Assembly (NCBI GenBank): GCA_973895155.1
Contig: OZ316896.1
Span: 744,001-808,000 of the forward strand
From: Marsupella aquatica
Lineage: Eukaryota; Marchantiophyta
Reading direction: 5' to 3'
DNA length: 64,000 nucleotides
The position numbers were made by a program, and so were the translations under genes. The first letter of the stretch is position 1. Every line of letters begins with the position of its first letter. A model generated the notes under the pieces. The model had not been told where the DNA came from and made no database searches. It worked only from the letters and a program-made list of their open reading frames with translations. Shown here one piece after another: positions 46,713-59,934 of the stretch.

Positions 46713-49589
46713 CTCTGCAACACCTTGCTGCTGCTTCCGAATTTCAATTCAGCGCACATCGGCAGGACTCTGTCGGCAATCCTGGTTTCAATCGAGGCAG
46801 ATTCCAATTGCCACAGCTACTTGGTCCTGTAAATCCTGAGGAGAATCGCTGCCAAAGCAGCAAAGCGATGCAAAAATCGAAGCGCAGCAGAGAGAGGGGA
46901 GTGACGCACTAAACCCTCACTCCAAGGGTTTACGCTCTCGAAACCTAACCCTAATATGCCACCAACTGTTCGTTACAAGAGCAATTTGCTGACCCGCGAC
47001 TTTTTACAATGCACGGGCTTAACCTCTAGCCTCAACTACGGTCGTCCCCAAAACAAAGGCCTTGACTCTACCTTGGGGTGTCTCAAACCTTTGAGTTGAG
47101 GAAAACAATGAAGTCTGGAAGTATCACAAACAAGGACTTAACAGGCCCCTCTGGCATCTCCTGGACTTAACCAGACCCTTGTGAGTAAAATGCCATCAAG
47201 ATCTGAGCAAAATTGGTAGGCATAGGGGTCCTGTTAAGTCTTTTTTAAACTAGGGTCCTGTTAAGTCTCTTAGAGTTTAGAGGGATCCTGTTAAGTCTTT
47301 TCCTGGGAATTATCAGTGATCACAATTTTGATCACGATTCAGGAATGTGGGGACACTGATTTTTGTGTCCACCACTTTTCCCAGGAATCTATTGTTGACC
47401 TCAACTGGAGACAGCAACTTGACATTTGAGACTCCCTATTTTATCACTGAATGTTTTACCCAGCTGGTGCTGTCATGTTTTAGAGGGCTCAAGCTTTAGA
47501 TATCTTTCATAAAGATGAGCCAAATAGTGCAAGGGCCTCTTGTCGGATTCCCTTGCTTGACCTTCCTATGCAGTTCACACCTAAACTTTACCAGGCCCTC
47601 CGGTTTACTGATAGGTAGGGTTGAGGTTTTAGTTTTTTGTTCCCTTCTTGCTCTTGGGTTGGGCCTCTGCTTAGGTCCTTTGGGCATCTTGGCTCTTAGG
47701 TTGCCTCCCCTTGATGGATCTTTCACGTGAGGAATCCTACCTCCCAAGGTTGGGTGCCTTTTGTTTGTTGGCAATGTAATATATATATATATATATTGTT
47801 TGTTTACAAATTTATATCCCCCATTTTGGGGAATGTTTGAACTATTTTCCAATTGTAAGGAAATCCATACAAACCCAGCATTGGGCGACTTACTAGCTAT
47901 TATGAAAATTAGGGGTAAGTAATTTAATTCAATAGATAATATAGTTTCTGAGCCATTGCATAACATTGTCAATAGTAAGTGATATTGAGAAGAAGTGTTC
48001 TCAAGTTTTTGTGAGACGGCAGGGCAATCACACATTGTCAGGACTCAGCGTATAGTCCTGGCAATTGGATTTCAAGGAGTAAGCAAACTTCTGGGAGAGT
48101 GATGGGTTGGGCGCGGAAAAGGGAAACGAGAGACACCTTCAGACCCATCTCATGGTCAAGGGAAACGGTTGCCATAATCCAAACCCAATTGTAATGTAGA
48201 CAACTTAATTGGTGGTTGCATGACTTCTTGCTTTTGTTCATGAACAAACAAACTCAGGGATACTTGTCCTTCATCTGTGACATCCTCTATACTTGTAATG
48301 TGATAGGCAGCATGATTTTTCTAGAATTCCCCTTGCACATTTTTGGGCGCATGACCTTATAAAGGTTCATTATATAAGGGCACATTTTCAAGGGAAACCC
48401 CTTGAAATTGGGCAATTACTTGTTTGTATGCTTGTTGATACAATAGACAAGTTATGCTTTTGTATTTAGAGGTGAACTTGTCCACTTGGAATTGGGGTGT
48501 TTGGTCCTTGTCCACAGCAAGCACCTATCATGCAAAGTGCTGCAACGTTTGAGTTTTTGCCCTCCCATCCAGGTCCGAAAGGGTTTGAGCACAACTTGAA
48601 GTTATCCTTTTAGCCCACAAGCAAGGAAGTGGATGTTCAAAGATATCAGCAGGGGTGCTCTAGCCAATTTTTTTCCCTTGTTTTCTAAAATTGCCAGGGT
48701 GGCCACTAGCTCTACACTGTTCACTGCAAATAGTCTTGGTAATATATAACATAGGTAAATGTTAATTGAAGTGTGAACCCAAAAAAACAGGCTACAATAA
48801 GTAACATTTGTGTGATACTAATTATGTTTATACATAACACTATTTGGAGAGGTACTTAGCCCAGAGAAAAATTAATTGAAAGAATCAAGGAAGCCACCTT
48901 CTAAAGAAGAATCGGTGTGCATGGTTGCTGGTTGTGCTCTTGTGCTTGTGGTTTTCCCAACAACGAGCAAGACTTGACATATGTGAATTGGTCTTGTTCA
49001 TAGAGTTCCAACCCTAAATAGTCTTAGACTAAAATAAACCACAATTGGTGTTATTTCTATTCAAACCTGCCCCACTGGTTACCAATATTAATGATGACAT
49101 ATACTAATTTCACAAGAAGACCCATTATAGTGAACAGGGTAGAAGAATTGCAGAAACTCTCAGTACCAATATACAGATAGCCTAATTGTATGGTATGGGT
49201 GGTCAGTGGTATAGAGGGTCAGTTAATGGTAGTGGATTGGAATTTCACCAATGGCCTGGATTTTTCACAATTTTTTCCTGAAAAGCATTTGCCAGCCTTT
49301 TCTCCCAGTAAGATCTGGCAAACACACATGCCCACAATAAATGTCTTGTGGTACCTTGCCAAAATTTGGGCTTGCATTACGTGATAAGTGCAAAAATGTA
49401 GAATTGTGCATTTATTGATGAGAGCTACTGTGCCTTCATGTGGGATGGGCCCACCTGTCAAGGAACATTCTTATGACTCCCACCCTAAATTGTACTCCCT
49501 GCCCTAAGTGTGACCCCCTACTCCATAAGTGCAATTTTTACTCTATGAAAAATGGCCTGCACTTATCAGTAAGTGTGAGTCAATGGAAT

Positions 49590-49950
49590 TATGCACCTAC
49601 CAGTAAGTGCTCATGTCCACTTTATCAAGGGTTTGCACTTATACAGTTGCCATTTAGCAAGAGTGTTTCGGGCCTGTTTGCACTCAAATAAAGTCCAAAA
49701 CATGCAAACTTCCCAGAATGGAAAACAGGACACCTTGTAGTTAGCCAGGTTTTGCACTATGGAGGTGTGTTGTGCACCCACTGATAAGTATTCATGTACA
49801 CTTATCAAGGGTTCACACTTACCTAGTTACCGCTTAGTGAATTTTTTGGGCCTGCTTGCACTTATAAGAAGTGCAAACTTCACAGTACAAGGGAAGAACA
49901 GGACACCTTCTACAAGTAGTTATCCAGGTTTTGCACTTTTTGGAGTGTGC
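49590..49950. repeat. ~180-bp tandem duplication rich in GTGCA
   Basis: Two copies (about 49590-49765 and 49770-49945) share, in order, CAC(C/T)..AC(C/T)(A/G)(G/A)TAAGT.(C/T)TCATGT, CACTT.ATCAAGGGTT, a CTTA..TAGTT(G/A)CC block, GGGCCTG(T/C)TTGCACT, AACAGGACACCTT and TTA(G/T)CCAGGTTTTGCACT. TGCAC/GTGCA occurs many times across the block. It is non-coding. Confidence 0.7.
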
Positions 49951-50082
49951 ACTTAGAGAGCGACGACTGTAATAGAGAGTAATTAAAACGAGCCACCTGA
50001 GCGCCACCGTGTCTCTCTGGCGTCTCCTGACGGGACTGACAGTAACCCATACGCCTCCTGAAATTTAAAGCTTCTTCCTCGG

Positions 50083-50166
50083 TTCCGCGGAATTCGGGTC
50101 TCCTCTGTTTCCTGATTTCCTCTGTTCCGCGGAATTCGGGTCTCCTCTGTTTCATGATTTCCTCTG
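50083..50166. repeat. 42-bp tandem duplication
   Basis: Two head-to-tail copies begin at 50083 and 50125 with TTCCGCGGAATTCGGGTCTC and end TGATTTCCTCTG. Only one base differs between them (CCTGATTT versus CATGATTT). The palindromic CCGCGG is carried in each. Confidence 0.9.
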
Positions 50167-51125
50167 TTCTCGACTTTCCGCTTCTCTGACTCCTGCTCTT
50201 CTCCAGCTGTTCTCTCGACTCTCTCCTCTAGCCTCCTCTCAGGAGCTTCTCTTCTCTTCTCTTCTTACGCGTGGCTTTTCCTTGGTGGGCTGGCGGATGG
50301 ATGGCTGGCAACACCACCGCCTTCTCGATCGAAACCGAGCTGGAAGAGTAGCAGGAATTTGGGACATCTCGGATTCGGGCTATGCTCATGCGGCCGCGGC
50401 TGCTGGGACCGGTAGTGCAGAGGTGGAGGTGGCAAAGTGTTGGCACAACAAGGTGGTGGCTCAAAAGCTGCAATTCTTGTGGGCCATTTTTTCTTCCTTG
50501 TCTTCATTGGCCTTTTCACTGCAGGAGGGGTTTAGCGTCCGGGAGCTTGGCTTGGCTGGGAACAGGAACAACGACGAGTGAATGAATTACTTCCAGCTCC
50601 GTGTTGGGATTGGAGTACTGCAGGGATCCGCCTGCAGTGGTCTTATCGGTGGACTCGGATTCGATCAATTTGGTAATTGAGGAGAGGAGAGCTCTCGTCG
50701 TCGTATTGTAATTTGAATTGAACTGTGGTTTAGGTGGATTTATCCTGGATTGGCTTTGGTGGTGCCCGGCGGATGGTGGATAGATTTAAAGGTTATAGGA
50801 AGGAACGGGAGGTAGTTTTGAACAGAAGAATTGTGGGAAATAGTCTAAGAGAGGGGCTTGTGGGTAAGTGGATGGATCGAGAGCTCGCAGGAACTGGCAG
50901 AAGAACGTTTTGACGAAAACCGCGAAGCCAAGTAGCAGATGATGGATGGATTGAGAGCTCACAGGAAGTAACGGCATAAGGTTTTCACACGTAGAATTGT
51001 GGAAAACACTATACGGTAGGGAAGGGAAGGGCAGGGAGGGGAGGGATTTTTGTGGAGATTATGAGCATTCGGCCGGTGGCTGGTTTAGGGTGATTAGAGA
51101 AGGTGTTTTGTGTTCGTTTGAGGAG

Positions 51126-54100
51126 ATGGAGTCAGCCAGTATGGCAGCAGAGCAGCACGGGGAGGTATGGCCCGTGCAAACGCATCAACCGGATCAATTA
51201 CAGCTAGGGCAAGTGCAGGTTCTTCTGCCGGATGCATTCGTGGCCAGCATAAAGTTGCAGCCTCCAGATCCTGTCAATCTCGGATTCATGTGCGGCAGCC
51301 TCCCCGTGCCCACTTTCAACCCTTCGGACATCTGCACCAGTAGTGAGGCGGCTCTCATCCCTGCCTTCGGCTTGCAGGGCCAAAGGTTTGCGCTCTCTTT
51401 CATTCCTGCAAAAATCTTCTCCACAGTCTTCAGAGAATCAATACAGTCGTCAATCCTGGCGTTTTATTGGGAGATTGCTCATTATCTATATTCACAACCT
51501 CTGTGATGAAAGTGCATCTATTGCCTTTTTCAAGTACCGTAGCTGGTTGGCTGAGTCCTCACTCCCAAATTATTTAAATCATATGAATCCGTTCACTCTG
51601 GATGCCATGGAGATTGTCAATTGTAATCCCGAGAATATAGAGTTCGAAGCGAGGAAGGTCTTTTATTTTTCTCGTTTTACAGTCGCCCACAAAAATCTGG
51701 CTGGCTTTTAAGCAGTTGGAGGGTTTCCCTCATTTTACTTGTCATAATTTAGATCAATTAGCCCACGGCAAAGCCAAGGAGATTGTGAACTATAATCTAT
51801 CCGAAATGGAAGCTATCTATTGATGCAAGGTGGTCCCCTTTGCCAGTGGGTGCGGAACCCAACTCAGGTAGCCTGAAATGAATGACCATAGAGTGTTGAG
51901 ATTGTGCAGGGCGGCAGCTCCGCGCTATCGAGTTTTACCCACAGAAACAGATCTCAACTTGCCACCCTCCACAAGCTTCCAGGCAGAGCCAAATTTCCCA
52001 GTCTCTGCCACTCAGGAAGCAGCGGGTGACTACCGTAAACTTGGGATATAGTCATGTTTTTGCACTTTATTAGTGAAAGTCAAATGAATGCGCATCATGC
52101 ACCACGGCAGATACGAGGTTCCATACTTGTCTGAAAGGGGCCGTTTTTTCGTCTGTAGGAGGTTTTGATTAATTTTGAAAAGTTTACCTACTTTTAACTG
52201 ACCCAGGGCAATTTAGCTTTGGCCGTCATTGCCTGTTATCGTGGCTTGCTCTCTTTGTTGGGTTAGGCCTGTATTATCATCTCACTTCTTGCTTTGAAAT
52301 TTTTCTTCTGAATATTTGGTTGGGTATTCAAGCCGCTCCCCTTTCTGCTTGTCGAGTAAACCTGACTGAAAATTGATGTGTGCCATCTCGTTTCAAATGC
52401 CTGTGTCCCGACAACGAGAGAGATATTGATGCCGTGCAGACTGTTGACTGATCCTTTATTACTGTGCTTGTATCAGGATCGTGCAAAGCATGGGCCGGGA
52501 GCTATTTAAGTCAACCTCTCTCGAGGAAATGCGAAGCTCTTGCAGTCAATGCTCTGGCTGGATATGGCGATGAAATTGATGTCGTGGCTCCCGTTGATAT
52601 TCTGAAGCAGCTCTTCAAAATTCCATATTGCAAAGCTCGTCTCTCTTTGGCGGTCCATCGAATTGGTCACACCCTTATTTTGAACAGTGGGTATGTTTCA
52701 TCCATTTCCTCTTTTTCTCCGGGCCTTCTTTTGCTTTTCGGTTGATTTGTTCTTTTATTTTTCTCTTGTCCTTTTTTTGGCTAGTTGTTGGTGGGCGGGG
52801 GCAGAAGACTCGTGTGCTTACGGTAAGTTGTTACATATTGATCTACTGGGGTTTATTCATGGCAGGCCAGATCAAAATGACCGACCAGGTGGAAAGCTCC
52901 CTAGCCAGAAAAAAAGTCATGCACAGATGATGGAAAGAGCTCTGTTTTCGAAGTTCGTTCAGCATTCAATGAATGGAGATGTCTCTCCTCCCGACTCTGA
53001 TTCGCAAAGCTCTTCCAGCAATTTTGGCTTTGAAGAGTTGGATGACCATGAGCTGCAGCAGCGTTCAAGGCCAAGGATGGGATCGCATCATAAGGGAAAA
53101 GCTAGTAGGGTGTCTTTGGGTCATTACAGGCACAACAGATGTAGAGGGCGATTTGAAGCAGTTCAGAAGAAAAGGTATGCAGGTGAGCAGCAAAGAGAGA
53201 CGGAATTTGTCCCAAATGAGTGTCCTGCTGATGGGCCACAAAGGCCTCATGACAATTACCTAAGGGTTCTGTTCTGGCAATTTGAGAACTTACGAATGCT
53301 TTTGGGGAGTGATCTCCTCTTATTCAGCAATGAGAACCATTCCGCTGTGAGCTTACATCTCATAGAAATTGAGCGCCAGGTAGGGATACGTCACCGTCAA
53401 CCAATATTTGTTTTCCTTGTTTGTACGGGAAGTTTTCTAATGGAACCGGTAAATTTATCAGAATGATGGCATTTATGCTAAATCGCTCCTGGAAAATATT
53501 GCAGGTGACCCCTTTGATGTGGTTGGATGCCTGGCTCGACAATGTGATGGCCAGCGTACCAGAGTTGGCTGTGTGTTATCACAGAAATGGGGTCGTGCAA
53601 GGCTATGAGCTTCTGAAGACTGACGATATATTCCTCGTGAAGGGCCTCTCTGAGGACGGGAGTGCTTTCTTTCATCCACACGTAGTTCAAAAGAACGCGT
53701 CCACGGTATTGAGGTTCTTGCAAGATAATTGCAAGCAAGACCCTGGGACATATTGGGTACGATCGAGCCTCCTATCGCAAAGAAAATAGTATCCTCTTGG
53801 ATTGAGTAAACTGCATGGAAATTAAAGAAAACTCGTTAAGGGTATAAGCAAAAAATTTGTCAATTGCATCGTTACTTGTAAACGGTATATCGCAATCTAT
53901 CTCATCACTCCTGATGTTGCAGTAGCGCAATTGACCCATCTTTTAGCGTTTGTAAGGTTTTTACGCACGAGAGTTTATGCTTAGCTTGCCACGATGATAC
54001 TGGGGTTGTCAGATTGATGAGCAGGTACTACTGATCGAATTTTGAGGGTACTTAGAGCTGGTTTCTTAGTAACACAAAGCTGCGGACCTTGCAGCTTCTG

Positions 54101-57100
54101 AAGAATTCTGGAGAGGACCTAATGCAGCTTTTTGACCTGTCGGTCATCTCCAAGACTTGTGCACCCCACCATGCTGATAAAGATGAGAAAAGCGACGGCA
54201 CATTGCCTTCAACAAGAAACAGTTGCCGCGAGCATTATTCTTTGCCTCTGGCAATGCTTTTATATCGCCTCACTCATCGGCTCTCCCTTTCTCAGGTTTA
54301 CAAAAATTTGAACTATGGCGTTGTTTCTCAATATTAATGGAATTAATCACTTGGTTTCCTTGGCATAGACTGTTATGGATAACAGTGATGAACGTTTGCT
54401 GACCACAGGACCCAGCAGATAGGCGCAGGTGTGCCAATTTATTTGGCAAATGTCTCGAATTCATGAAAGAACAAGAGCATCTGGTATGAAATAGTTCATC
54501 GTGAATCGTATTCTTTTGAATTGGATATTTCATTCCTGATCTTTTTAGTATGTTCATAGCTGATTGCTAATGGAACTTTTGACCTTTCGTCTTGCGACTG
54601 GTATAGATCATCAGGGCCTCAGGATATGAGCATATGGCAAGGTTGATTCTCACGAGCTTCAAAGAAATTGGATCAATGCTTAATCCCCTCCTTCTAGAGT
54701 CAAGCGCCATAGACGGGACCGTTGTAAGTGAGACAAAGCAAGCAGTTCTCAAACTCCCTTTCTCTGAGGAGGAACCCACTGGAGTTGGACATAATGGGAT
54801 CTCAGCAAGCAACCGCATGCAAAAGTCAATTGGAAAGGATGTAAGCAATACCTGCTCTGCTGTAAGTGTTAATCCGTGTAACAATGGAGACACAGTGGCA
54901 CTCGAGACAAAAGTGGCTGAATGTAAGGTAGAGGATAGTGGCGGCTTGCTGCAAACATCTCTAAAATCAAGGACATCCCAGCAAGGGGGATTGGCTGTTG
55001 AGCAAGTTCTAGATTTGAGCAACAGCTGCCTGGAGTCTTACACTCCCAGAAACGATGTTAAGCGCAACAAGGCGCTTGGGTTTGTCTCAGCTGGGAACAA
55101 TTTACCAAAGACCTTGTTTGCTCTCAATGATCCCGTATCTGCTCGGCTAGCAGCAGTCCACCACATATCCCAAGCAATCAAAGCTCTCAGGTGGCAAAGG
55201 CAACTAGATGTTGGCGATCATCCAATTCGATCTGAAAGTACCCCATTGAAACATCCTTATCAAAGTCAGCAGTTCCCTCTTTGCATTTGTGGAGAGGTAG
55301 ATTGCAATGCAATTTGTGACTTCAGGGAAATAGCAGTTGGGGCCCAAATGGATCAAAAGCTTTGGGGACTCATGCTCCTTCTGGGCGAAGCATATCTTTC
55401 TCTGGCACAAGCATACAAGGACGAAGGGCAAGTCAGCCGGTCCTTGAAAGCGGCGGAGTTGGCATGTATGGTATGTGGTGCCATGCCTCTGGAGAACGAT
55501 AACTCCACAAATGACTCATTAGGAGGAGAAAAACTGAGAGAGACCGATCGGAACAACCTCACGAGATCTGAACAAAAGGCCAGAGGTAAACAACAAGGTC
55601 TGTTTTGGGGGCAAGTGTGGATGTTCGTTGGGGATGTTTACGTTGAGATTCAGCGCTCAGTGGGTGAAGGGAATGTCACGTCCCAGGAACAGGGGTCCTC
55701 ATTTCAGGAGTTGATAATGCCCCAAGAGGTAATGAAGGAGGTCAAACGTTTGAAGAAGAAAATTGGGCAGGTGAGAGGGAGTTGTGGGATGTGTAGTTTG
55801 ACAGGTTGTAGTTGTCAGAGTGACAGGGCCAGCAGTGGCGATAGTGCCAGTAGCTGCGACAGCAGTAGTTTCAACACCACTAAGTATGGACGGAAAGCTA
55901 ATAGGAAGGGGAATAATAAAAGTCAGCATAAGGATAGTGAAGACACTTTCACCGAATTGAAAAGTAGTATGGATGAATATGGGGGGAAAGAATGTTCAGG
56001 CCTTGGAAGGGACACCAATAAGAACGAGCTTGAGAAAGAGTCTGGAGTCCCTAATAGACTTGAAAGCCTTGGACGCACAGCTGCAAGCCTTTTACGAGCT
56101 GAATTTGAGATAAAACAGGTGTCAGGCACGGGCGATAGTGATCCCAATGATGTCTTTTCGTACTTAAGGCGGCCCATGACAGTTGACTGGGAAGCCAATC
56201 TCTCAGCTGCGGCGGAGTGTTATGCTACGGCCGTCATGGCTTTTCGTGGGTTTCCTGAATGCTCACGAGACCTGGAACTCACACTGCGGAAGAAAGGGTG
56301 GGCTTGCAACGAACTGGGCCGAAGGAGGCTTTCTCACGGTCAAATAAAGTCAGCTGAAGTTGCATTTGGCAATGCCATAGAAGCTTTCAGGGACGTGAAG
56401 GATGCGGTAAATGTTGTCCTCGTGCACTGCAATCTCGGTCACGGAAAAAGAGCAGCCGCGGAGACCTTGGCAGCAAAGTTATCCTCCTGGGAAGACTGTG
56501 ACTTTCTGACGTTATTTGTGCAAACCATTGCCGAAGCTAAGTTTCTGTATGGGGAGGCCTTGAAATTTTATGGTATGGCCAGATTAGAGCTATTGGGTGC
56601 GAAGGTTGAGGTAGGAGCGTCCCTGGGTGGGCTCTGGACTGAAGTGCATACACAACTGGCACACACATATCTCAGACTCGGCATGCTTTTGGCCAGGGAA
56701 GATAAGGTTGTTTATGCTGGCCAAATAAGTAATGCAGGAAAAAAGCCTTTGGGGAACAGGGAAAGTGGAGATAACAGAGCATCAAGAATGAAGGATGCAA
56801 CGCCCACAAAGGATGCCATCACGAAGGCTCTTGAACTCTACAAGTCCTTGGGAAGTTTGCGAGCACAAGAGGCTGCCTTTGCCCAGTATCAACTTGCTTG
56901 TCATCACCGGGATTCATGTCAAAGTTCTGCAATGCAGGCGGATGATATTGTGCTGAAGAAGGGGGAGACCTCCAGCCTTCAGAAGGCCAAACTGCATGCA
57001 TCGCTGGCAGAGCTTTACTGGCAAAAGGCCCTTGAATTTTATCAACCTAAGCCACATGCGGATATGTTCTTAGATATACTGATGGAGAGATCAGCACTCT

Positions 57101-57935
57101 GTCTCATGATGGCCACTTGTTTCCACCAAAATCAGGTGACTTATGGAAGCTCAGAAGTCATTAACTGTCCTCGTCTGCACGGGGTGTCCTTCTGCTCCTT
57201 CATTGTTTTCTAAAGAAGTTATGCAGCTTCTTCTCTCTTGTATGAGTATTATAATATTGTATTGCTAATGTTATGGAAAATGTTTTGTCATTTGCGTTAT
57301 TTGGCATGTTTGGTCAATGCAGAATGGGTTCTCAGAGATCTGAGGAGAGGGCGAATTAATAATCCGGTTTCTAAGAATTGGTTTTAGGTGTTTGGTCAGT
57401 CTTGAAATCTATTAGTTGGAGTAGAACTTCTCACACCAGATTAGAATGTATTTTAAACGTTGTAGAAGCATCCGCTGGAATCTACTATGGATATTTCTGT
57501 CTGACTCGTTGACCATCTTCTGCACAGATGATGGAGCAAGCTCTCAATTTTTTGCTTGAAGGGAGGCGGGCATTCGTATCTGACACAATAGATTGCTCGA
57601 ATGATAACACACTACAATGGGAAGAGGAGGAAACTCATGCAAAGCCTTCTGCACAAGTCATTGACAAGCTAACTAGGCAAGTCCAGATGTTGCTGAAGAC
57701 CATGTTATCTGCTGCTGTACAGTCGAACAAGCCATCCTCGAGCATCGCCAATCTTAACAGAGCTCATAGAGTCAATGATTCAATTTTTAATGGGGAAATG
57801 CCTGGCAGTCCGGCGAGAGCTAGTGATGTTGCCAAGCTCAAACAAATGTATAGAATTGCCTTGCAATCGCACGAGCCCAAGTTGGACTTGCTGTTCACGT
57901 TGTGGGTGGGTTCTATCGGGATAAGTAGAGATTGA
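51126..57935 (+). CDS. EDRF1: EDRF1-like (erythroid differentiation-related factor 1) protein, 9 coding exons
   Basis: Plant member of the EDRF1 family; molecular role in plants is unclear. Exons: 51126-51385, 51910-52025, 52477-52690, 52866-53379, 53505-53756, 54095-54295, 54409-54483, 54607-57135, 57528-57935; phases agree, 1522 aa (human EDRF1 is 1238). Family-conserved blocks: YRVLPTETDLNLPP (about residue 93), VHRIGHTLILNSG (about 185), LRVLFWQFENLRMLLGSDLLLF (about 325), LDAWLDNVMASVPELAVCYHRNGVVQGYELLKTDDI (about 375), DNCKQDPGTYW then LFDLSVI. Exon 8, 843 codons, holds most of the C-terminal half: a Ser/Cys-rich patch near residue 937, and helical TPR-like segments after it (AAECYATAVMAFRGFPECSRDLELTLRKKGWACNELGRR region). 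Start: only ATG in frame before the conserved block; upstream frame is open but has no earlier ATG. The final 30 residues are weakly conserved as far as I can tell. Confidence 0.9.
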
Positions 57936-59934
57936 TGCTGGTCTAATGACCTTAGCGTCATACATGAGAGGTTATTATTACACTGTAATTTGACATTCCT
58001 AGAACAGAACAATTTTGCACTTTAGATATATGGTGCACATGCATTGTTCCCAATGGATGGAGAGGACAATGCAGTCACCCTGTTCTGAACAGAACGTTAC
58101 CCCTACTCCGGGTAGCATACTCTCAAATTAGATTCATGGACGTTCTCATGTTTTATGTGGCCCATGGAAAATGCATCGTATGTAGTGAACATTTCTTGGG
58201 CACAAACTTCCTCTTTTGAAGTTGCGGTCTACATCGAGTTTTTATGTACCAACCTGAGTTGCAACAAGAGATTGCTAACAAATCTGCAATGGCCCAACTG
58301 ACAGATCTGGTTTGGATAAACGGAGTCTGATTCGGATAAAGGCATCTACTAAGAGGTGATTTGGTGGGATTGCATTTAGTCGCCTTCATTAGACTCATAC
58401 AGGACGGCAGTGGCCGGGATTAATTCCAGTCGGCCCTCACCTGGTCGTAGCAGGCCTATTATATCGTCGACGAAGAGGTCACACGTGACTCGTGCTGTAG
58501 CAAGATTCCCACACTCCGTTTCCATGATTTTCTTTCACGATAGTGGTCATACAGGCAGCGTCTGAACGTAACGCTCTACTGAATCTTTCTCGAATCGAAT
58601 CCATCATGCACTATTCTGCCTGCCCGGTCCGAATTCATGAACCCCTCTGTTTTTGGGCATTATAGCCCACAATGCCTTGAAAACAGGGGATTACTACATA
58701 CTAAAACGATCCATAAGAATGAGCACTCAAGCGTCCGATAAGTCAAATGAATCGCCAGATGGAGGAATTATCACTCTTAAAACGTTACACATTTCGTGGA
58801 CCAATCGCTGGAGAAAAGAATACGAAAGTGATGCCCGTCTTATTCTAGAAGTACATTCGCTTTCACAATGTTCGAGGTATCACAGGAAACCAATTTCTCG
58901 AGTATCCCTTTGAAAAAAACGCCCTGTAACTTAATACACCGAGCAGGCTTTATTGGTAGAGTTACTTTTGGCTGTCGAGTTACTTGCGGCAGGATACGAG
59001 GTTTCAAGCAAACTTGCTTGTGAACATAGCCAATAACAAGAGCCGTAGTAGCAGATAATCGGACGCTGACCCCACCCCAATCCACGGAGAGGAGTAACCT
59101 GCAACAGCATCACCCGTGTTTGAGCTCTCATCTTTTCGAAGGGAAGAGAACTACAACATGCAACTGAATGAGGTCTGTCTTCCCTAGTCACAATTGCATT
59201 AGTATACCCCTTCAGCATGCAAGTGTATGGCGTCTGTCCTTCCCAGTCAACATACATCAGCAAGACAATCCCCAACTCCAGACAAACATTAATGCACCAT
59301 TCATGGGAATTTTTTAGAAAATTTTACGTTATGGTGTTCCTCTTACATAGTTTCAGGGATTGAACATACAAAGGTCGACCCTGGCTAATATTTCCGTGGA
59401 GCTTGTAAAATTCTGAAGAAAGTGACGAACAGAGAATGCAGTCAAGGTCACGGTCATTTAAATAACAGGATGTGAGGCAAAACTAAAGCCGTTTGTTTAC
59501 ACTGCTTTAACACGGTATCGGGCGGCACTTGACCTACCCAGGGGCTTCACTATGAAAAACTATCACGAATTTGGTGAGTTACCTCGTCTTATTCCATAAT
59601 TTTGCACATTTGTATTTCACCCATGCCAGAGGGAAGTTCTACAATGAATCATGTACTGCAAACAATTCAAGTTGCAGAGGAAACAGGACAACAGGTTTGA
59701 CAATTCTATGAACAAATCTGACTCTGTTCCCAACCAAAGTAGCCCGCGCTATTACTTCCAAACTTTGGTACATCTTGGCCGCATGTGCTGGACGCTTTCA
59801 AAGAGCATTAAATACGTACTGCAAAACTCATGTACAGGAAATACCACAGAGCCTTTCATGCGAATCTGAGGGATTCTTCTACTTTGGCTCCATATTCCTT
59901 GTGGAGCGAACTTTCTTGGGGCACGAGAAAGCCA
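57936..59934. other. Intergenic between convergent EDRF1-like and DedA-like genes
   Basis: Holds the 3' UTRs of two convergent genes. Frames of 60-114 codons on both strands lack domains and several overlap each other. The minus-strand frames near 58840-59275 might be mistaken for more DedA exons, but the DedA reading frame closes at 59935. Confidence 0.5.

Larger units (their letters stand above)
46713..51125. other. Spacer between divergent WDR75-like and EDRF1-like genes
   Basis: This 4.4-kb spacer holds both promoters. GGTCCTGTTAAGTC-type motifs cluster at 47227-47297 (three copies), with inverse forms near 47135 and 47163. A TA repeat is at 47778-47796. About 47560-47800 faintly resembles a LINE 3' end. 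From 50000 on, the sequence is CT-rich with short repeats, as expected for a leader or promoter of the EDRF1-like gene. Frames of 60-180 codons here show no domain. Confidence 0.5.

Noticed and set aside
47560-47800. A second LINE copy
   Set aside because: Only a vague resemblance to LINE 3' ends next to a TA repeat; no coding remnant was found.
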